A stretch of DNA of 52,324 nucleotides from a bacterium (GTDB taxonomy: Bacteria; Zhuqueibacterota; QNDG01; DTFT01), in assembly GCA_016933415.1 (NCBI GenBank), contig JAFGAX010000173.1, positions 1 to 52,324 of the forward strand, read 5' to 3'. The notes beneath the pieces are model-generated. The model worked only from the letters and a program-made list of their open reading frames with translations, was not told the origin of the DNA and did no database searches. Below are positions 31,691 to 40,400 of this stretch, one piece after another (the first letter of the stretch is position 1; each line of letters begins with the position of its first letter). The translations under genes were made by a program, and so were the position numbers.

Positions 31691-33586
31691 ATGCACCGAA
31701 ACCTGGATGAACGCATCCGAAATCTTCCGGCCGAGCCGGGCGTGTATCTCTTCAAGGATGCGAAGGGTCAGATTCTGTATGTCGGCAAAGCCAAGGCCCT
31801 GCGGAACCGGGTCCGATCCCATTTCCGCGTTCCGGATCCGGCCGGCGACCCCAGGCACGCCGTTCTCATGTCCAAGGTCGTCGACTTCGAGTTTATCCAC
31901 ACGGATTCGGAGATCGAGGCACTGATTCTCGAGGCCAATTTCATCAAGCGTCACCGGCCGCGTTACAATGTCAACCTCAAGGACGACAAGAGCTATCCGT
32001 ACATCCGCGTCACGCGGGAGCCGTATCCCCGCGTAACCGTGGTCCGCAGACCCGACCGGGAGAACGCGCTCGTTTTCGGCCCGTACACCGACGTCGGATC
32101 GATGCGCCAGCTTCTGTCCGCCATACGCCGCATCTTTCCGATTCGCACCTGCGGCCTGGCGATCACCGAAGAGACGATCCGCCTGAAAAAACACAGGATC
32201 TGCCTGCAGTACCACCTCGGCCGCTGCGGCGGACCCTGCGAGGGGCGCGTCACGGAGGCCGAATACCGGGAGGTTATCGACCGGACCGTGGCCTTCATCG
32301 AGGGACGGAACCGCCGCCTCGTGGCGGATCTGGAGGGGCGCATGCGGGAGCTGGCGGAGAACCGGGCATTCGAGCAGGCCGCCCAGCTCCGCGACCAGAT
32401 TCGGGCTGTTCAGCATTTCCAGTCCAGACAGAAAGTGGCCGGTGATCCGGAAGCCGAACGGGACCTGGTGGCCGCGGCGGGAGACGGGGACGGAGCCTGC
32501 GGCCTGGTGTTCGACGTGCGGGACGGCAAGATCGTCAACCGGAGGCAGTTCGGCCTCGAGCATGCGGAGTCGGCGCCCGAGCCGGAAATTCTCTCCGCCT
32601 TCCTCAAGCAGTATTACCTGCGTGCCGATTTCATCCCCCCGGAAATTCACGTTCCCTTCGGCATTGACGACCGGGAGGAAGTCGAGGCCTGGCTTTCCGG
32701 ACGGAAAGGGTCGGCCGTGCGGCTGACGGTCCCGGCTGAAGGCAAACCGGCTGAGCTCATGGCCATGGTCCGGCAGAACGCGCGGCTCCTGCTCGAGGAA
32801 CTCCGTCTGCAGAAATCACAGTCCGGGGACTGGGTCCCACCGTCGGTTGCCGCGCTTCAGCGCGACCTCGGCCTCGCGCGCGTGCCGAAGCGCATCGAGG
32901 CTTTCGACATTTCGCATCTGGCGGGGAAAGACACCGTGGCCTCCATGGTCGTGTTCGAGAACGGCAGGCCGGTGAAGAGCGGGTACCGGAAATTCCGGAT
33001 CCGAAGCGTCGAAGGCATCGACGATTTCGCGGCCATGTCCGAAGCGGTCACCCGCCGTATATCGCGGCTGTTACGCGAGGGACACCCGCTGCCCGATCTG
33101 ATTCTGGTGGACGGCGGAAAAGGACAGCTCTCCGCGGCGTGCGAGGCGCTCCGGGCGTGCGGGGCCGGGGACCAGCCCGTGATCGGCCTGGCCAAACGGC
33201 TTGAAGAGGTTTTCCGACCCGGCCTGTCCGAATCCCAGACCCTTCCGCGCGCTTCCGCTTCCCTCCATCTGCTTCAGCGCGTGCGAGACGAAGCCCACCG
33301 GTTCGCCGTGACTTTCCACCGGTCTTTGCGCGCCAAACGTATTGTGCGTTCATCCCTTGACGATGTTCCGGGAATCGGGCCGGCGCGCCGCAAGGCTCTG
33401 CTCCTCCGTTTCGGTTCCGTGGAAGCGGTTCGGCGGGCATCGGTTGATGAAATCACGGCCGTTGCCGGAATGACCCGTCCGGCCGCGGTAAACGTCAAGG
33501 AGGCGCTGTCCGGCTGCGGTCCGGGCTCACCGGATAATCCGGTTCATCCGAACGGAGACGAATCCCCGCCTGCCGGCGTCCAATGA
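31691..33586 (+). CDS. uvrC: UvrABC excinuclease subunit C
   Basis: A 631-residue UvrC, which makes both incisions in nucleotide excision repair after UvrA-UvrB load on damage. In order: the GIY-YIG nuclease (about 14-95: Gly-Val-Tyr-Leu-Phe ... Leu-Tyr-Val-Gly-Lys-Ala), a Cys cluster (Arg-Thr-Cys-Gly, Arg-Cys-Gly-Gly-Pro-Cys), the UVR helix pair near 215-250, the RNase H-like nuclease (Phe-Asp-Ile-Ser-His near 400) and the C-terminal helix-hairpin-helix (Val-Pro-Gly-Ile-Gly-Pro-Ala-Arg-Arg). Length is normal. A terminator follows at 33634. Confidence 0.97.
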   Translation: MHRNLDERIRNLPAEPGVYLFKDAKGQILYVGKAKALRNRVRSHFRVPDPAGDPRHAVLMSKVVDFEFIHTDSEIEALILEANFIKRHRPRYNVNLKDDKSYPYIRVTREPYPRVTVVRRPDRENALVFGPYTDVGSMRQLLSAIRRIFPIRTCGLAITEETIRLKKHRICLQYHLGRCGGPCEGRVTEAEYREVIDRTVAFIEGRNRRLVADLEGRMRELAENRAFEQAAQLRDQIRAVQHFQSRQKVAGDPEAERDLVAAAGDGDGACGLVFDVRDGKIVNRRQFGLEHAESAPEPEILSAFLKQYYLRADFIPPEIHVPFGIDDREEVEAWLSGRKGSAVRLTVPAEGKPAELMAMVRQNARLLLEELRLQKSQSGDWVPPSVAALQRDLGLARVPKRIEAFDISHLAGKDTVASMVVFENGRPVKSGYRKFRIRSVEGIDDFAAMSEAVTRRISRLLREGHPLPDLILVDGGKGQLSAACEALRACGAGDQPVIGLAKRLEEVFRPGLSESQTLPRASASLHLLQRVRDEAHRFAVTFHRSLRAKRIVRSSLDDVPGIGPARRKALLLRFGSVEAVRRASVDEITAVAGMTRPAAVNVKEALSGCGPGSPDNPVHPNGDESPPAGVQ

Positions 33587-33633
33587 CCGGCAACCTGATT
33601 CCGGGCGCATGGAATGCGTCAGTCAAACTGAAA

Positions 33634-33671
33634 CCGGCGGTCTTCCCTGAAAAGGCCGCCGGATTTTTTTT
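33634..33671 (+). terminator. Intrinsic terminator after uvrC
   Basis: CCGGCGG at 33634-33640 pairs with CCGCCGG at 33656-33662, and eight T residues follow at 33664-33671. A good Rho-independent terminator 48 bases after the uvrC stop. Confidence 0.85.
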
Positions 33672-33787
33672 AATGGGTCGGTGATTCGGGCATGGCCTTT
33701 GCTTGTTTTATAGTATTTTACAGGCGGTCCGCCTTGCCGGACCGCGTTTTGAATCGTTTCTGACCATCGAAAAGCGGACATCGGCCA

Positions 33788-34873
33788 GTGAAGAACGTTT
33801 TCTCCTGGGGCATCCTTATCGTCTTTCTGCTCGGCGCCGGGGCCTCCCATTCACAGAAAGTTCTCAGGCGCGTGCGCCAGTATGTGCTCATCGACATGAA
33901 CGCCTCGTCCGGACTGGCCGTGGGGGGTGAAGTCGATGTCTATCGAAAGAATGAACTGGGCTTTTTCAGCCAGGTCGGACGCGTCCGTGTCATACGGTAC
34001 CAGTCCGGAAAATGCGCCGCTGAGATTGTCGGCGAGAGCATCGATCTGAAAATATCGACTGGAGATTTTGCGGACATCCCCCGGATCAGTGAAACACCTT
34101 TTTCGGGACCGGCGGAACACCGGCCGGAGGAACTGGAAATCAGGCCGGCGGGTGGGGGGCCGGAACAGGCGGCCGAAGAACCGGTGCCCGCGGATACGAA
34201 CTTTCCCTCCGCGGCTGAGATGCGTCAACCGGACGACGCGACGGCCGTTTACCCCGTTCTCCGTATCCGGGGAAATCTGGTTCTGATCGACGCTTCGGAG
34301 TCCTCGGGACTTTCCACGGGAGACGAAGTGACGGTCTGGAGACGGAAAAACGAGGGCGGTGACTGGGATGTGGGCCGGGTCCGGATCCGAAAATTTCATG
34401 AGGGCCAATGCGCGGCGGAGATCGTGTATGAGTCTCTCGGCGACCGGATCAGCAGGAACGATTTCATCCGCGGCGAAATCGTGCCGGAAATGCCGGGACT
34501 CGGCGATTGGACCATCGAGACCGCGCCTTCCGCTCCAAAACCGCTGCTGCGGAAAATGGCGGTCGCGTCCGCAGGCGCCGGGCTTGCGTCAATCGCCCTC
34601 GGTGTCCTGCAGTTCAGTTACGCCGGCCAGGCGGAGGATGATTACCGCCGCGCCTCGGTTCAGTCGGACGCCGACCGGTTTCACCGGAGGTCGGTGCGTC
34701 TGAACCGGTCCGCCGGTTTGTGGACGGGCGCGGGCGCGGCCCTGATCCTCACGGGCGTCGCGGAGTGGGTCCTTGGAACCCCGGAAAAAACGACTGCATC
34801 CGGAGCCTCCTTTTCCGTCACGCCGGAAGCCGGCCCCCGGTCCGCGGGAGTCAGTCTGAACCTGCATTTCTGA
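33788..34873 (+). CDS. Envelope protein with internal duplication
   Basis: A 361-residue exported protein (signal peptide about 1-22, cleavage after Ser-His-Ser) that I cannot assign to a family. Two copies of a roughly 70-residue beta-rich module are visible, at about 30-98 and 157-226; each has Val-Leu-Ile-Asp, Ser-Ser-Gly-Leu, Gly-X-Glu-Val, Val-Gly-Arg-Val-Arg and Cys-Ala-Ala-Glu-Ile-Val. A Pro/Glu linker joins them, then two hydrophobic segments (about 257-276 and 311-330), and the last residues end in His-Phe, as in an outer-membrane strand. The modules resemble FlgT-C-like SH3 folds, tentatively. It starts with GTG; the SD is weak. Function unknown. Confidence 0.6.
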   Translation: MKNVFSWGILIVFLLGAGASHSQKVLRRVRQYVLIDMNASSGLAVGGEVDVYRKNELGFFSQVGRVRVIRYQSGKCAAEIVGESIDLKISTGDFADIPRISETPFSGPAEHRPEELEIRPAGGGPEQAAEEPVPADTNFPSAAEMRQPDDATAVYPVLRIRGNLVLIDASESSGLSTGDEVTVWRRKNEGGDWDVGRVRIRKFHEGQCAAEIVYESLGDRISRNDFIRGEIVPEMPGLGDWTIETAPSAPKPLLRKMAVASAGAGLASIALGVLQFSYAGQAEDDYRRASVQSDADRFHRRSVRLNRSAGLWTGAGAALILTGVAEWVLGTPEKTTASGASFSVTPEAGPRSAGVSLNLHF

Positions 34874-34950
34874 TCCCGCTCCGGCGTGATACGGACCTTC
34901 GGTTCTCGTTCGATCGCGTCCGCGTTCAGGCGGTCACCGGACTTTAGGGA

Positions 34951-34979
34951 TTGTTTTCGGAACCGATTTTTCGTACATT
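34951..34979 (+). promoter_or_regulatory. Promoter of the glycan operon
   Basis: TTGTTT at 34951-34956, 17 bases, TACATT at 34974-34979. Transcription near 34986 places the upstream in-frame ATG at 34951 outside the mRNA and supports the TTG start at 35041. Confidence 0.6.
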
Positions 34980-35040
34980 TTCCCATTCCGAAGGCTCCGG
35001 CTCTTTCCATTCCATGCATCCATCTTTGAGGAGGTCGTTT

Positions 35041-36150
35041 TTGCAGCGTTGCAATTCATGCGTTCTACCGCAAACCTACCCCGGAATCGAATTCAACGAG
35101 CAGGGCACTTGCTGTTTCTGCGCTTCTCACCGGAAGAAACAATTCATCGGACGGGAGGCGCTGGATGTCCTGTTCGAAAGACAGAAGGCGAAGCAGCAGC
35201 CGTACGACGCGATTGTCGGAATCAGCGGCGGCCGGGACAGCGCCTATGTTCTGCATCAGCTGGTCCGCGTCCACAAGCTGAAAGTGCTGGCGTATTTCAT
35301 AGACAACGGCCTTGTGCCGGAGACCGCGGTCCTGAACATGAAAAACATGACCGAGGCCGTGGGCGTCGATTTTCACGTCGATCGGAGCGGCTCGCTTCTG
35401 AAATGCCTGAAGCACAATTTCGAAGCCTGGACGGCAAAACCCTCCCTCGGTTTCATCATGCTGACCTGCACGATCTGCAATGGAAACATCGAGATCGGCC
35501 TCCGAAAAACGGCCAAGCGGAAGGGGATTTCGCTGATCATCACCGGAGCCGGCGGCGTGGAGGAGGCCCATTTCAAGTACGCCCTGGCCGGCGCCGGGGC
35601 CCGCCGGGATCGGCAGAATGCACTGGGGCTGGTCGGCAATCTGGCGCGGGACCTCGCGGCCAATCCCCGCTATTTCAAGAGTCCGCCGTGCATGACCGCC
35701 GAAGGCCGGGCCTTCCTGTACCAGTACCTTCCGTTCCCGCTTATTCAGAAGCTTTTCTACCCCGACCAGACCAAGGTGGATTACCTGGACTACGTCGGAT
35801 TCGACGAGGCGGAAATGCACCGCGTGATTGAGACTGAACTGGGCTGGCGCAAACCGGAAAACCTGGCATCCCCGTGGCGTTTCGACTGCAAGCTGGCTTT
35901 TCTCAAACACTGGATATTCATGGAACTGTTCGATTTCTCCGAAAAGGACGACCTCTTCAGCAGCATGATCCGCGAGGGACTCATGACGCGCGAGCAGGCG
36001 CTCGAACGGATCCGCACGGAGAATACGGTCCCGCTTGAACTGGTCACCGGGATGTGCCGGGAGACCGGGCTGGATTTCCCGAAGATACAGGCCGCCACGC
36101 GGCGGCTCAAAGAAGAACTCAGGAGCCGGGGACTGGCGGTATCCGCCTGA
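35041..36150 (+). CDS. N-acetyl sugar amidotransferase, WbpG-like
   Basis: A 369-residue PP-loop ATPase. It opens with Arg-Cys-Asn-Ser-Cys-Val-Leu-Pro and Cys-Cys-Phe-Cys, a zinc-ribbon-like pair, then the PP-loop Ser-Gly-Gly-Arg-Asp-Ser at about 63-68, and Leu-Thr-Cys-Thr-Ile-Cys-Asn-Gly further on. The WbpG family adds ammonia from glutamine to a sugar in lipopolysaccharide O-antigen synthesis, with a HisH-like and HisF-like partner; neither partner is nearby. A TTG start at 35041 with GGAGG six bases before matches the normal family N-terminus; the in-frame ATGs at 34951 and 35014 lack an SD. Followed 27 bases later by a heptose gene. Confidence 0.75.
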   Translation: MQRCNSCVLPQTYPGIEFNEQGTCCFCASHRKKQFIGREALDVLFERQKAKQQPYDAIVGISGGRDSAYVLHQLVRVHKLKVLAYFIDNGLVPETAVLNMKNMTEAVGVDFHVDRSGSLLKCLKHNFEAWTAKPSLGFIMLTCTICNGNIEIGLRKTAKRKGISLIITGAGGVEEAHFKYALAGAGARRDRQNALGLVGNLARDLAANPRYFKSPPCMTAEGRAFLYQYLPFPLIQKLFYPDQTKVDYLDYVGFDEAEMHRVIETELGWRKPENLASPWRFDCKLAFLKHWIFMELFDFSEKDDLFSSMIREGLMTREQALERIRTENTVPLELVTGMCRETGLDFPKIQAATRRLKEELRSRGLAVSA

Positions 36151-36177
36151 TTTTCAGGTCCTCCGGAGGCGCGGTCC

Positions 36178-37272
36178 ATGATTACAGCAAAAATCAGGAA
36201 ACGGGAAGAACTCGTCCCGATCTGCGAATTCCTGCGGTCTGCGGGCAAGACGGTCGGTTTCACATCCGGCGCCTTCGACCTGCTGCACGCGGGGCATGCC
36301 GATTACCTCGAGAAGGCCAAAGCCCTGTGCGATACGCTGGTCGTTGGCGTCAATTCCGACCGGTCCGTGCGAGAATACAAGGGGCCTGACCGGCCCGTCG
36401 TCCCTGAATCACAAAGGCTCAAGCTGGTGGCCGCGCTCGAATCCGTTGATTACGTTTTTCTCTTCGACGAGCGGAGGAACCGGGCCAATCTCGAGGCCCT
36501 GAAACCCCGGTTTTACATCAAAGCAGGCGATTACAGTCCGGAAGAACTGACATCGTCCGATGTACTGTCGTCCTTCGGGGGCGAAATCCGGCTGATCCCG
36601 ATCACCGAAGCCGTGTCCTCATCGGACGTGATCGGCCGAATTCTCGCGTCCAGCGGCCGTCCCGCGAAGGCGTTCACGGAAAAGGACGGCGCCGTGCATA
36701 TCGAGCGCAGGCAAGGCAAGCGTTCGCCCGCGGTATTCCTGGACCGGGACGGGACCGTCATCGAGGAAGCCGAGTACCTGCACGAACCGGAACGGATCCG
36801 CGTTCTGCCGAACGCACTGGAGGGAATGAAACGGTTCCAGGACATGGGATACCGCATCGTCCTGATCACGAACCAGCCGGGAATCGGATTGGGGTACTAT
36901 ACCAAGGAAGATTTCTACCGGGTGAACCGGGTCCTGTTCAAGCAGGTGTCCGACGCGGGCGTTCTGATCGACAAGGTCTATTTCTGCCCGCACGGCAAAT
37001 CCGAGAAATGCGACTGCCGGAAACCCGGACAGGCCCTGGTCCGGCGGGCGGAAGAGGAATTGAACCTGGATTTGACGCGGAGCGTGATGATCGGCGACAA
37101 GACATCCGACATCGAGACGGGGAGGCGGGCGGGGATGAAAACCGTGATCGTCCGAACGGGATTCTGCGGAAAGGACGGAGAGTACGACGTGAAACCGGAC
37201 TGGATCGCCGGCGACCTGCTCGATGCGGCAAAACAGGTGCTGCATTCGGAAAGAAAAACCGTTCAACCGTGA
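36178..37272 (+). CDS. HldE-C/GmhB fusion, ADP-heptose synthesis
   Basis: A 364-residue two-domain enzyme. Residues about 20-150 match the C-terminal adenylyltransferase of HldE/RfaE (His-Ala-Gly-His, Ser-Ser-Ser-Asp-Val-Ile), which makes ADP-D-glycero-beta-D-manno-heptose from heptose-1-phosphate. Residues about 180-355 match the HAD phosphatase GmhB (Phe-Leu-Asp-Arg-Asp-Gly-Thr, Cys-Pro-His ... Cys-Asp-Cys zinc site, Gly-Asp-Lys-Thr-Ser-Asp). These steps adjoin in the pathway: GmhB removes the 7-phosphate before adenylylation. HldE's kinase half is absent here. SD GGAGG nine bases before the ATG. Heptose builds lipopolysaccharide core or glycoprotein glycans. Confidence 0.85.
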   Translation: MITAKIRKREELVPICEFLRSAGKTVGFTSGAFDLLHAGHADYLEKAKALCDTLVVGVNSDRSVREYKGPDRPVVPESQRLKLVAALESVDYVFLFDERRNRANLEALKPRFYIKAGDYSPEELTSSDVLSSFGGEIRLIPITEAVSSSDVIGRILASSGRPAKAFTEKDGAVHIERRQGKRSPAVFLDRDGTVIEEAEYLHEPERIRVLPNALEGMKRFQDMGYRIVLITNQPGIGLGYYTKEDFYRVNRVLFKQVSDAGVLIDKVYFCPHGKSEKCDCRKPGQALVRRAEEELNLDLTRSVMIGDKTSDIETGRRAGMKTVIVRTGFCGKDGEYDVKPDWIAGDLLDAAKQVLHSERKTVQP

Positions 37273-37287
37273 CAAAGTGAAAATGGG

Positions 37288-37301
37288 TCCGCGGAGCGGG
37301 A
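37288..37301. repeat. Short GC hairpin repeat, variant
   Basis: TCC-GCGGAGC-GGGA sits just after the heptose gene, between convergent genes, and the following AATCTTCC resembles the GTCTTCA that follows the hairpin at 4873. It is a weaker member of the hairpin family. Confidence 0.4.
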
Positions 37302-37404
37302 ATCTTCCTTCTCACACTCCGACCGGATCAGCCTGCCATATTCAATCTCATTGAAGTCATTTTCCCGTTGCACTCGCCTGCAGGTTCGTTCCGGCCGTAC
37401 GGGG

Positions 37405-38631
37405 TCAGCCCGGCTCCGACGGTGGGTCTGTCCGTGGGTGGAGCGCGCTTTCTCCGCCCGGCAGATGGATGCGGCTCGGATTGCGGACGAAGAACGCCAT
37501 GATGGCCGCGGAAACGACACCGAGCGCCCCGGACACGAAGAAGATCGGCGCGTACCCGTGACGCTGGCTGATCAGACCGCCGAGGAGTGTCCCGATCAGG
37601 GCCGATCCGTTCAGCACGAATGTGCTGAAAAACGCCTGGGCCGAAAAACGGATTCCGGGAGGGGCTTCGGCGTCCATGAAAATCGCCGCGCCCACGTACA
37701 CGAAGGTGAGGGTGATGAGGTGGAAGCACTGGAAGGGCAGGAGCATCCACCAGTTGCCGACGAAGGCGAACGGCATCCATCTGAACAGCACGAAAAAGGT
37801 TCCGAGCACGAGAACGTTCTTCAGTCCCAGGCGGCGGATGATGGACGGCATGAAGGCCATGGTGATCATCTCCATTCCCGTGGCCGTCGCCCATATCCAT
37901 CCGGTCTGGGCGTTGTTCGCGCCCAGCGATTTGGCGTAAACGCTGAGAAACACGTACGCCATCTGGTTCGCCGTTTCGGACACGAGAACCGCCAGGATGA
38001 AAAACAGCACGTTCCGTTTGCGGAGAAAAGCGAGCAGAGACCGCCAGTCCCCAACCGACCGTGTCTGACGTCGTCGGGAAGGCACCTGACGGATGAAGCC
38101 CGCCGAAATCAGCATGCCGAGCGAGAACAGCAGGAAAAGCCAGCGCAGTCCGAGACGGTCGTACAGGGGGCCTGCAAGAATCACGGCCGCGAAAAATCCG
38201 AGCGACGCGAAGATGCGGAAGCTCCCGAAATGATTCCGCCGGGAGGCGCCGAGATAATCGAAGGTGATCGTATCGCTCATCGAATTGAAGGGCATGAAGA
38301 AGAACGCGGAAAGGGCCATGAACAGGAGCACGGCGGGAAACCGATGTCCCGCCAGGACGAGGGGAAAGCAGAGGGCGGACAGCACGCTCGCGGTCGCGGC
38401 CAGGCGCGTCCGGCTCCGCGTGGAATCGGCCCGCCAGCTCCAGAACGGCTGGCCCAGTAGCGCCATGGCCGGCCGCACCATGAGGATGAGGGCCAGTTCC
38501 CGGTTGTCGAATCCGAGGCGTTCCTTCAAAAAAACGGGCAGAAAGGGAGTCGAGGCGCCCAGGGCGAAAATTCCGAAAAAATAGGCGTTTCGGATCGCGG
38601 ATTTATAGGTCAAGCCGGCTCTTCCGATCAT
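37405..38631 (-). CDS. MFS transporter (LacY-like MFS_1)
   Basis: A 408-residue major facilitator with about 12 membrane helices. The start Tyr-Phe-Phe-Gly-Ile-Phe-Ala-Leu-Gly and Leu-Gly-Phe-Asp-Asn-Arg-Glu-Leu suggest the MFS_1_like (LacY/NupG) group, which usually moves sugars or nucleosides with protons. A basic stretch (Arg-Arg-Arg-Gln-Thr-Arg) at the middle marks the cytoplasmic loop between the two halves. No substrate can be assigned. A good promoter is present at 38654-38682 on its strand, but there is no clear SD. Convergent with the heptose operon. Confidence 0.8.
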   Translation of the reverse strand: MIGRAGLTYKSAIRNAYFFGIFALGASTPFLPVFLKERLGFDNRELALILMVRPAMALLGQPFWSWRADSTRSRTRLAATASVLSALCFPLVLAGHRFPAVLLFMALSAFFFMPFNSMSDTITFDYLGASRRNHFGSFRIFASLGFFAAVILAGPLYDRLGLRWLFLLFSLGMLISAGFIRQVPSRRRQTRSVGDWRSLLAFLRKRNVLFFILAVLVSETANQMAYVFLSVYAKSLGANNAQTGWIWATATGMEMITMAFMPSIIRRLGLKNVLVLGTFFVLFRWMPFAFVGNWWMLLPFQCFHLITLTFVYVGAAIFMDAEAPPGIRFSAQAFFSTFVLNGSALIGTLLGGLISQRHGYAPIFFVSGALGVVSAAIMAFFVRNPSRIHLPGGESALHPRTDPPSEPG

Positions 38632-38653
38632 GCGTCAACGATGATGCATCGCT

Positions 38654-38682
38654 AAAATAACGCAAAATCCTGCCGGTTTCAA
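38654..38682 (-). promoter_or_regulatory. Promoter of the MFS transporter
   Basis: On the minus strand TTGAAA (38677-38682), 17 bases, TATTTT (38654-38659). Start expected about 30 bases before the coding region. Confidence 0.6.
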
Positions 38683-38741
38683 GAGAAATTTTTCAGCGGG
38701 TCGCGCGCATCCGCGGCCGCTCGATCCGGACTTTCCTTTTC

Positions 38742-40172
38742 TTATCCGGCCAGATGAGGCAGTACAAGGCCCGCGAATCGGAGAACCAGGAAAAACCCGG
38801 CCATATCGGTGAGCGTGGTCAGAATCGGTCCGGATGCAAGCGCCGGGTCCATCCGGAACCGCCGGAGGAGGAGCGGTAGAACGCCGCCGAGGCAGACCGA
38901 CAGCATGGTGTTCAACGCGAGGGCGGACCCGACGACGAGTCCCAGCCAGGCGTTTCCCTTCCAGAGAATGGCCGCCAGACCGACCAGGCCTCCCAGCACG
39001 GTTCCGTTGAACGCGCCCAGTCCGATTTCCTTGCCGAGGACAAGGGCCACCTCGCGGGGACGGATCAGACCGAGACTCAGCTCCCGGATGCTCACGGCCA
39101 CGGCCTGATTTCCGGAACAGCCGCTCATGTCCGAAATGATCGGCAGAAAAACTGCGAGCACGACCGCGGCGGACAGGATGTCCTGGTTCGCCGCAATGAC
39201 GCTGGCGGCGAGAATATTGAGGATCACGTTGATGCCCAGCCAGGAGAGTCTCCGGCCTGCGCGGCGCCGGAACGGCATGCCCCGGAATTCCTCGCCTCCG
39301 AGAATGCCGCTCATTTTGAGGAACTGGCGCTGGGAGTCGTCGCCGAGCGCCTCGAAGGCGCTCTGCCGCGTCACGACGCCGAGCATCCGGCGCCGACCAT
39401 CGACCACGGGGAGCCCCATGAATCCCCGTTCCCGAAAAAGCGGAATCAGTCCTTCCATGGGTTCGTCGGTTCGGACGAGGACGGTTTCCCGGAGCATCAG
39501 ATCGGACAGGACCGATTGTTCCGGAGCGAGCAGCAGGTCGCGGAGACGGAGGATGCCGGCCAGCCTTCCGAGATGGTCGCGCACGTACACGTACTGCACA
39601 TCGAACCGGGCGTATCGCGTATGGTTCCGGCGGAGCGTCCGGATGGTCCGACGCACCGTCCAGTACTGCGGAAACGCCAGAAAATCGCTGGTCATGAGAC
39701 CGCCGGCCGTGGCGTCGGGATAGACCATCAGCCTGCGTGTCTGGGCGGCCTTCCGCAGGGGCAGTTTCCTGAGGATCGCCCTGGCCCTGCGGTTCGGTAT
39801 ATCGCCGAGTACATCGGCCCGCTCGTCGTCGGCGAGACGCTCGACGATCGACGCGGCGCGGGATGCGTCAAGATCCTCGATGACGTCCGCCGCCTGCTCA
39901 TCCGTCAGGTCTCGGATTACCTCTGCCGCCTGGCCGGGTTCGAGGATGCGGAACAGCCGTTCCCGCTCCTCATCGTCGAGACGGGCGACCAGCATGGCCG
40001 TTTCCGCGGGTTTCAGGCGGTTCAGGTGCGATTCGAGATCCGCACGGTTTCCCCGGAGCAGCAGGGCGGAGAATCCGCCTTTCGGGGCGGGGGCCGGTCC
40101 GTGCGGGCGGCTTCCCTCCCGCATGACGGCCGGCGGATGATCGCGTCGGGTTTTCCTTCTCTGTTTTTTCAT
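38742..40172 (-). CDS. mgtE: MgtE-type magnesium transporter
   Basis: A 476-residue magnesium channel. The order is a superhelical MgtE N domain (about 45-150, Asp-Leu-Thr-Asp-Glu-Gln-Ala-Ala), two CBS domains (about 155-280, Val-Arg-Thr-Asp-Glu-Pro, Val-Thr-Arg-Gln-Ser-Ala), and a C-terminal five-helix pore with Pro-Ile-Ile-Ser-Asp-Met-Ser-Gly-Cys-Ser-Gly-Asn-Gln and Asn-Thr-Met-Leu-Ser. The CBS domains close the pore when magnesium is ample. I prefer the start Met-Lys-Lys-Gln at 40172, with GGAGGA just upstream, over longer in-frame starts. Divergent from a CPA1 antiporter. Confidence 0.93.
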   Translation of the reverse strand: MKKQRRKTRRDHPPAVMREGSRPHGPAPAPKGGFSALLLRGNRADLESHLNRLKPAETAMLVARLDDEERERLFRILEPGQAAEVIRDLTDEQAADVIEDLDASRAASIVERLADDERADVLGDIPNRRARAILRKLPLRKAAQTRRLMVYPDATAGGLMTSDFLAFPQYWTVRRTIRTLRRNHTRYARFDVQYVYVRDHLGRLAGILRLRDLLLAPEQSVLSDLMLRETVLVRTDEPMEGLIPLFRERGFMGLPVVDGRRRMLGVVTRQSAFEALGDDSQRQFLKMSGILGGEEFRGMPFRRRAGRRLSWLGINVILNILAASVIAANQDILSAAVVLAVFLPIISDMSGCSGNQAVAVSIRELSLGLIRPREVALVLGKEIGLGAFNGTVLGGLVGLAAILWKGNAWLGLVVGSALALNTMLSVCLGGVLPLLLRRFRMDPALASGPILTTLTDMAGFFLVLRFAGLVLPHLAG

Positions 40173-40286
40173 CTTCCTCCGGATGATCGACGCACCCATT
40201 CGCCGTTGACGCCGGTGCGGAGGTCGCGGTCGAGGAGGCCGCCGTTCAACTGAGAAACGGACTAAAAAGAATTCCGATCTTCCCGT

Positions 40287-40315
40287 TTGTTTCGGCCCGC
40301 AGGATGTCTTATATT
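40287..40315 (+). promoter_or_regulatory. Promoter of the CPA1 antiporter
   Basis: TTGTTT at 40287-40292, 17 bases, TATATT at 40310-40315. It lies in the divergent space to mgtE and starts about 80 bases before the coding start at 40401, excluding an upstream in-frame start at 40287. Confidence 0.65.
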
Positions 40316-40400
40316 TCTGCAAGGATGCGGGATGATGCACCACCATCCCGGAGATGTGCTACGGAACCGGTCCGGGAACGGAATCGCGAAAGCAGGCGCC

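Noticed and set aside
31190..32650. 486-codon frame on the minus strand
   Set aside because: Antisense to rplS and uvrC, both certain genes.
37351..38460. 369-codon frame on the plus strand
   Set aside because: Antisense to the MFS gene; extremely charged, repetitive composition.
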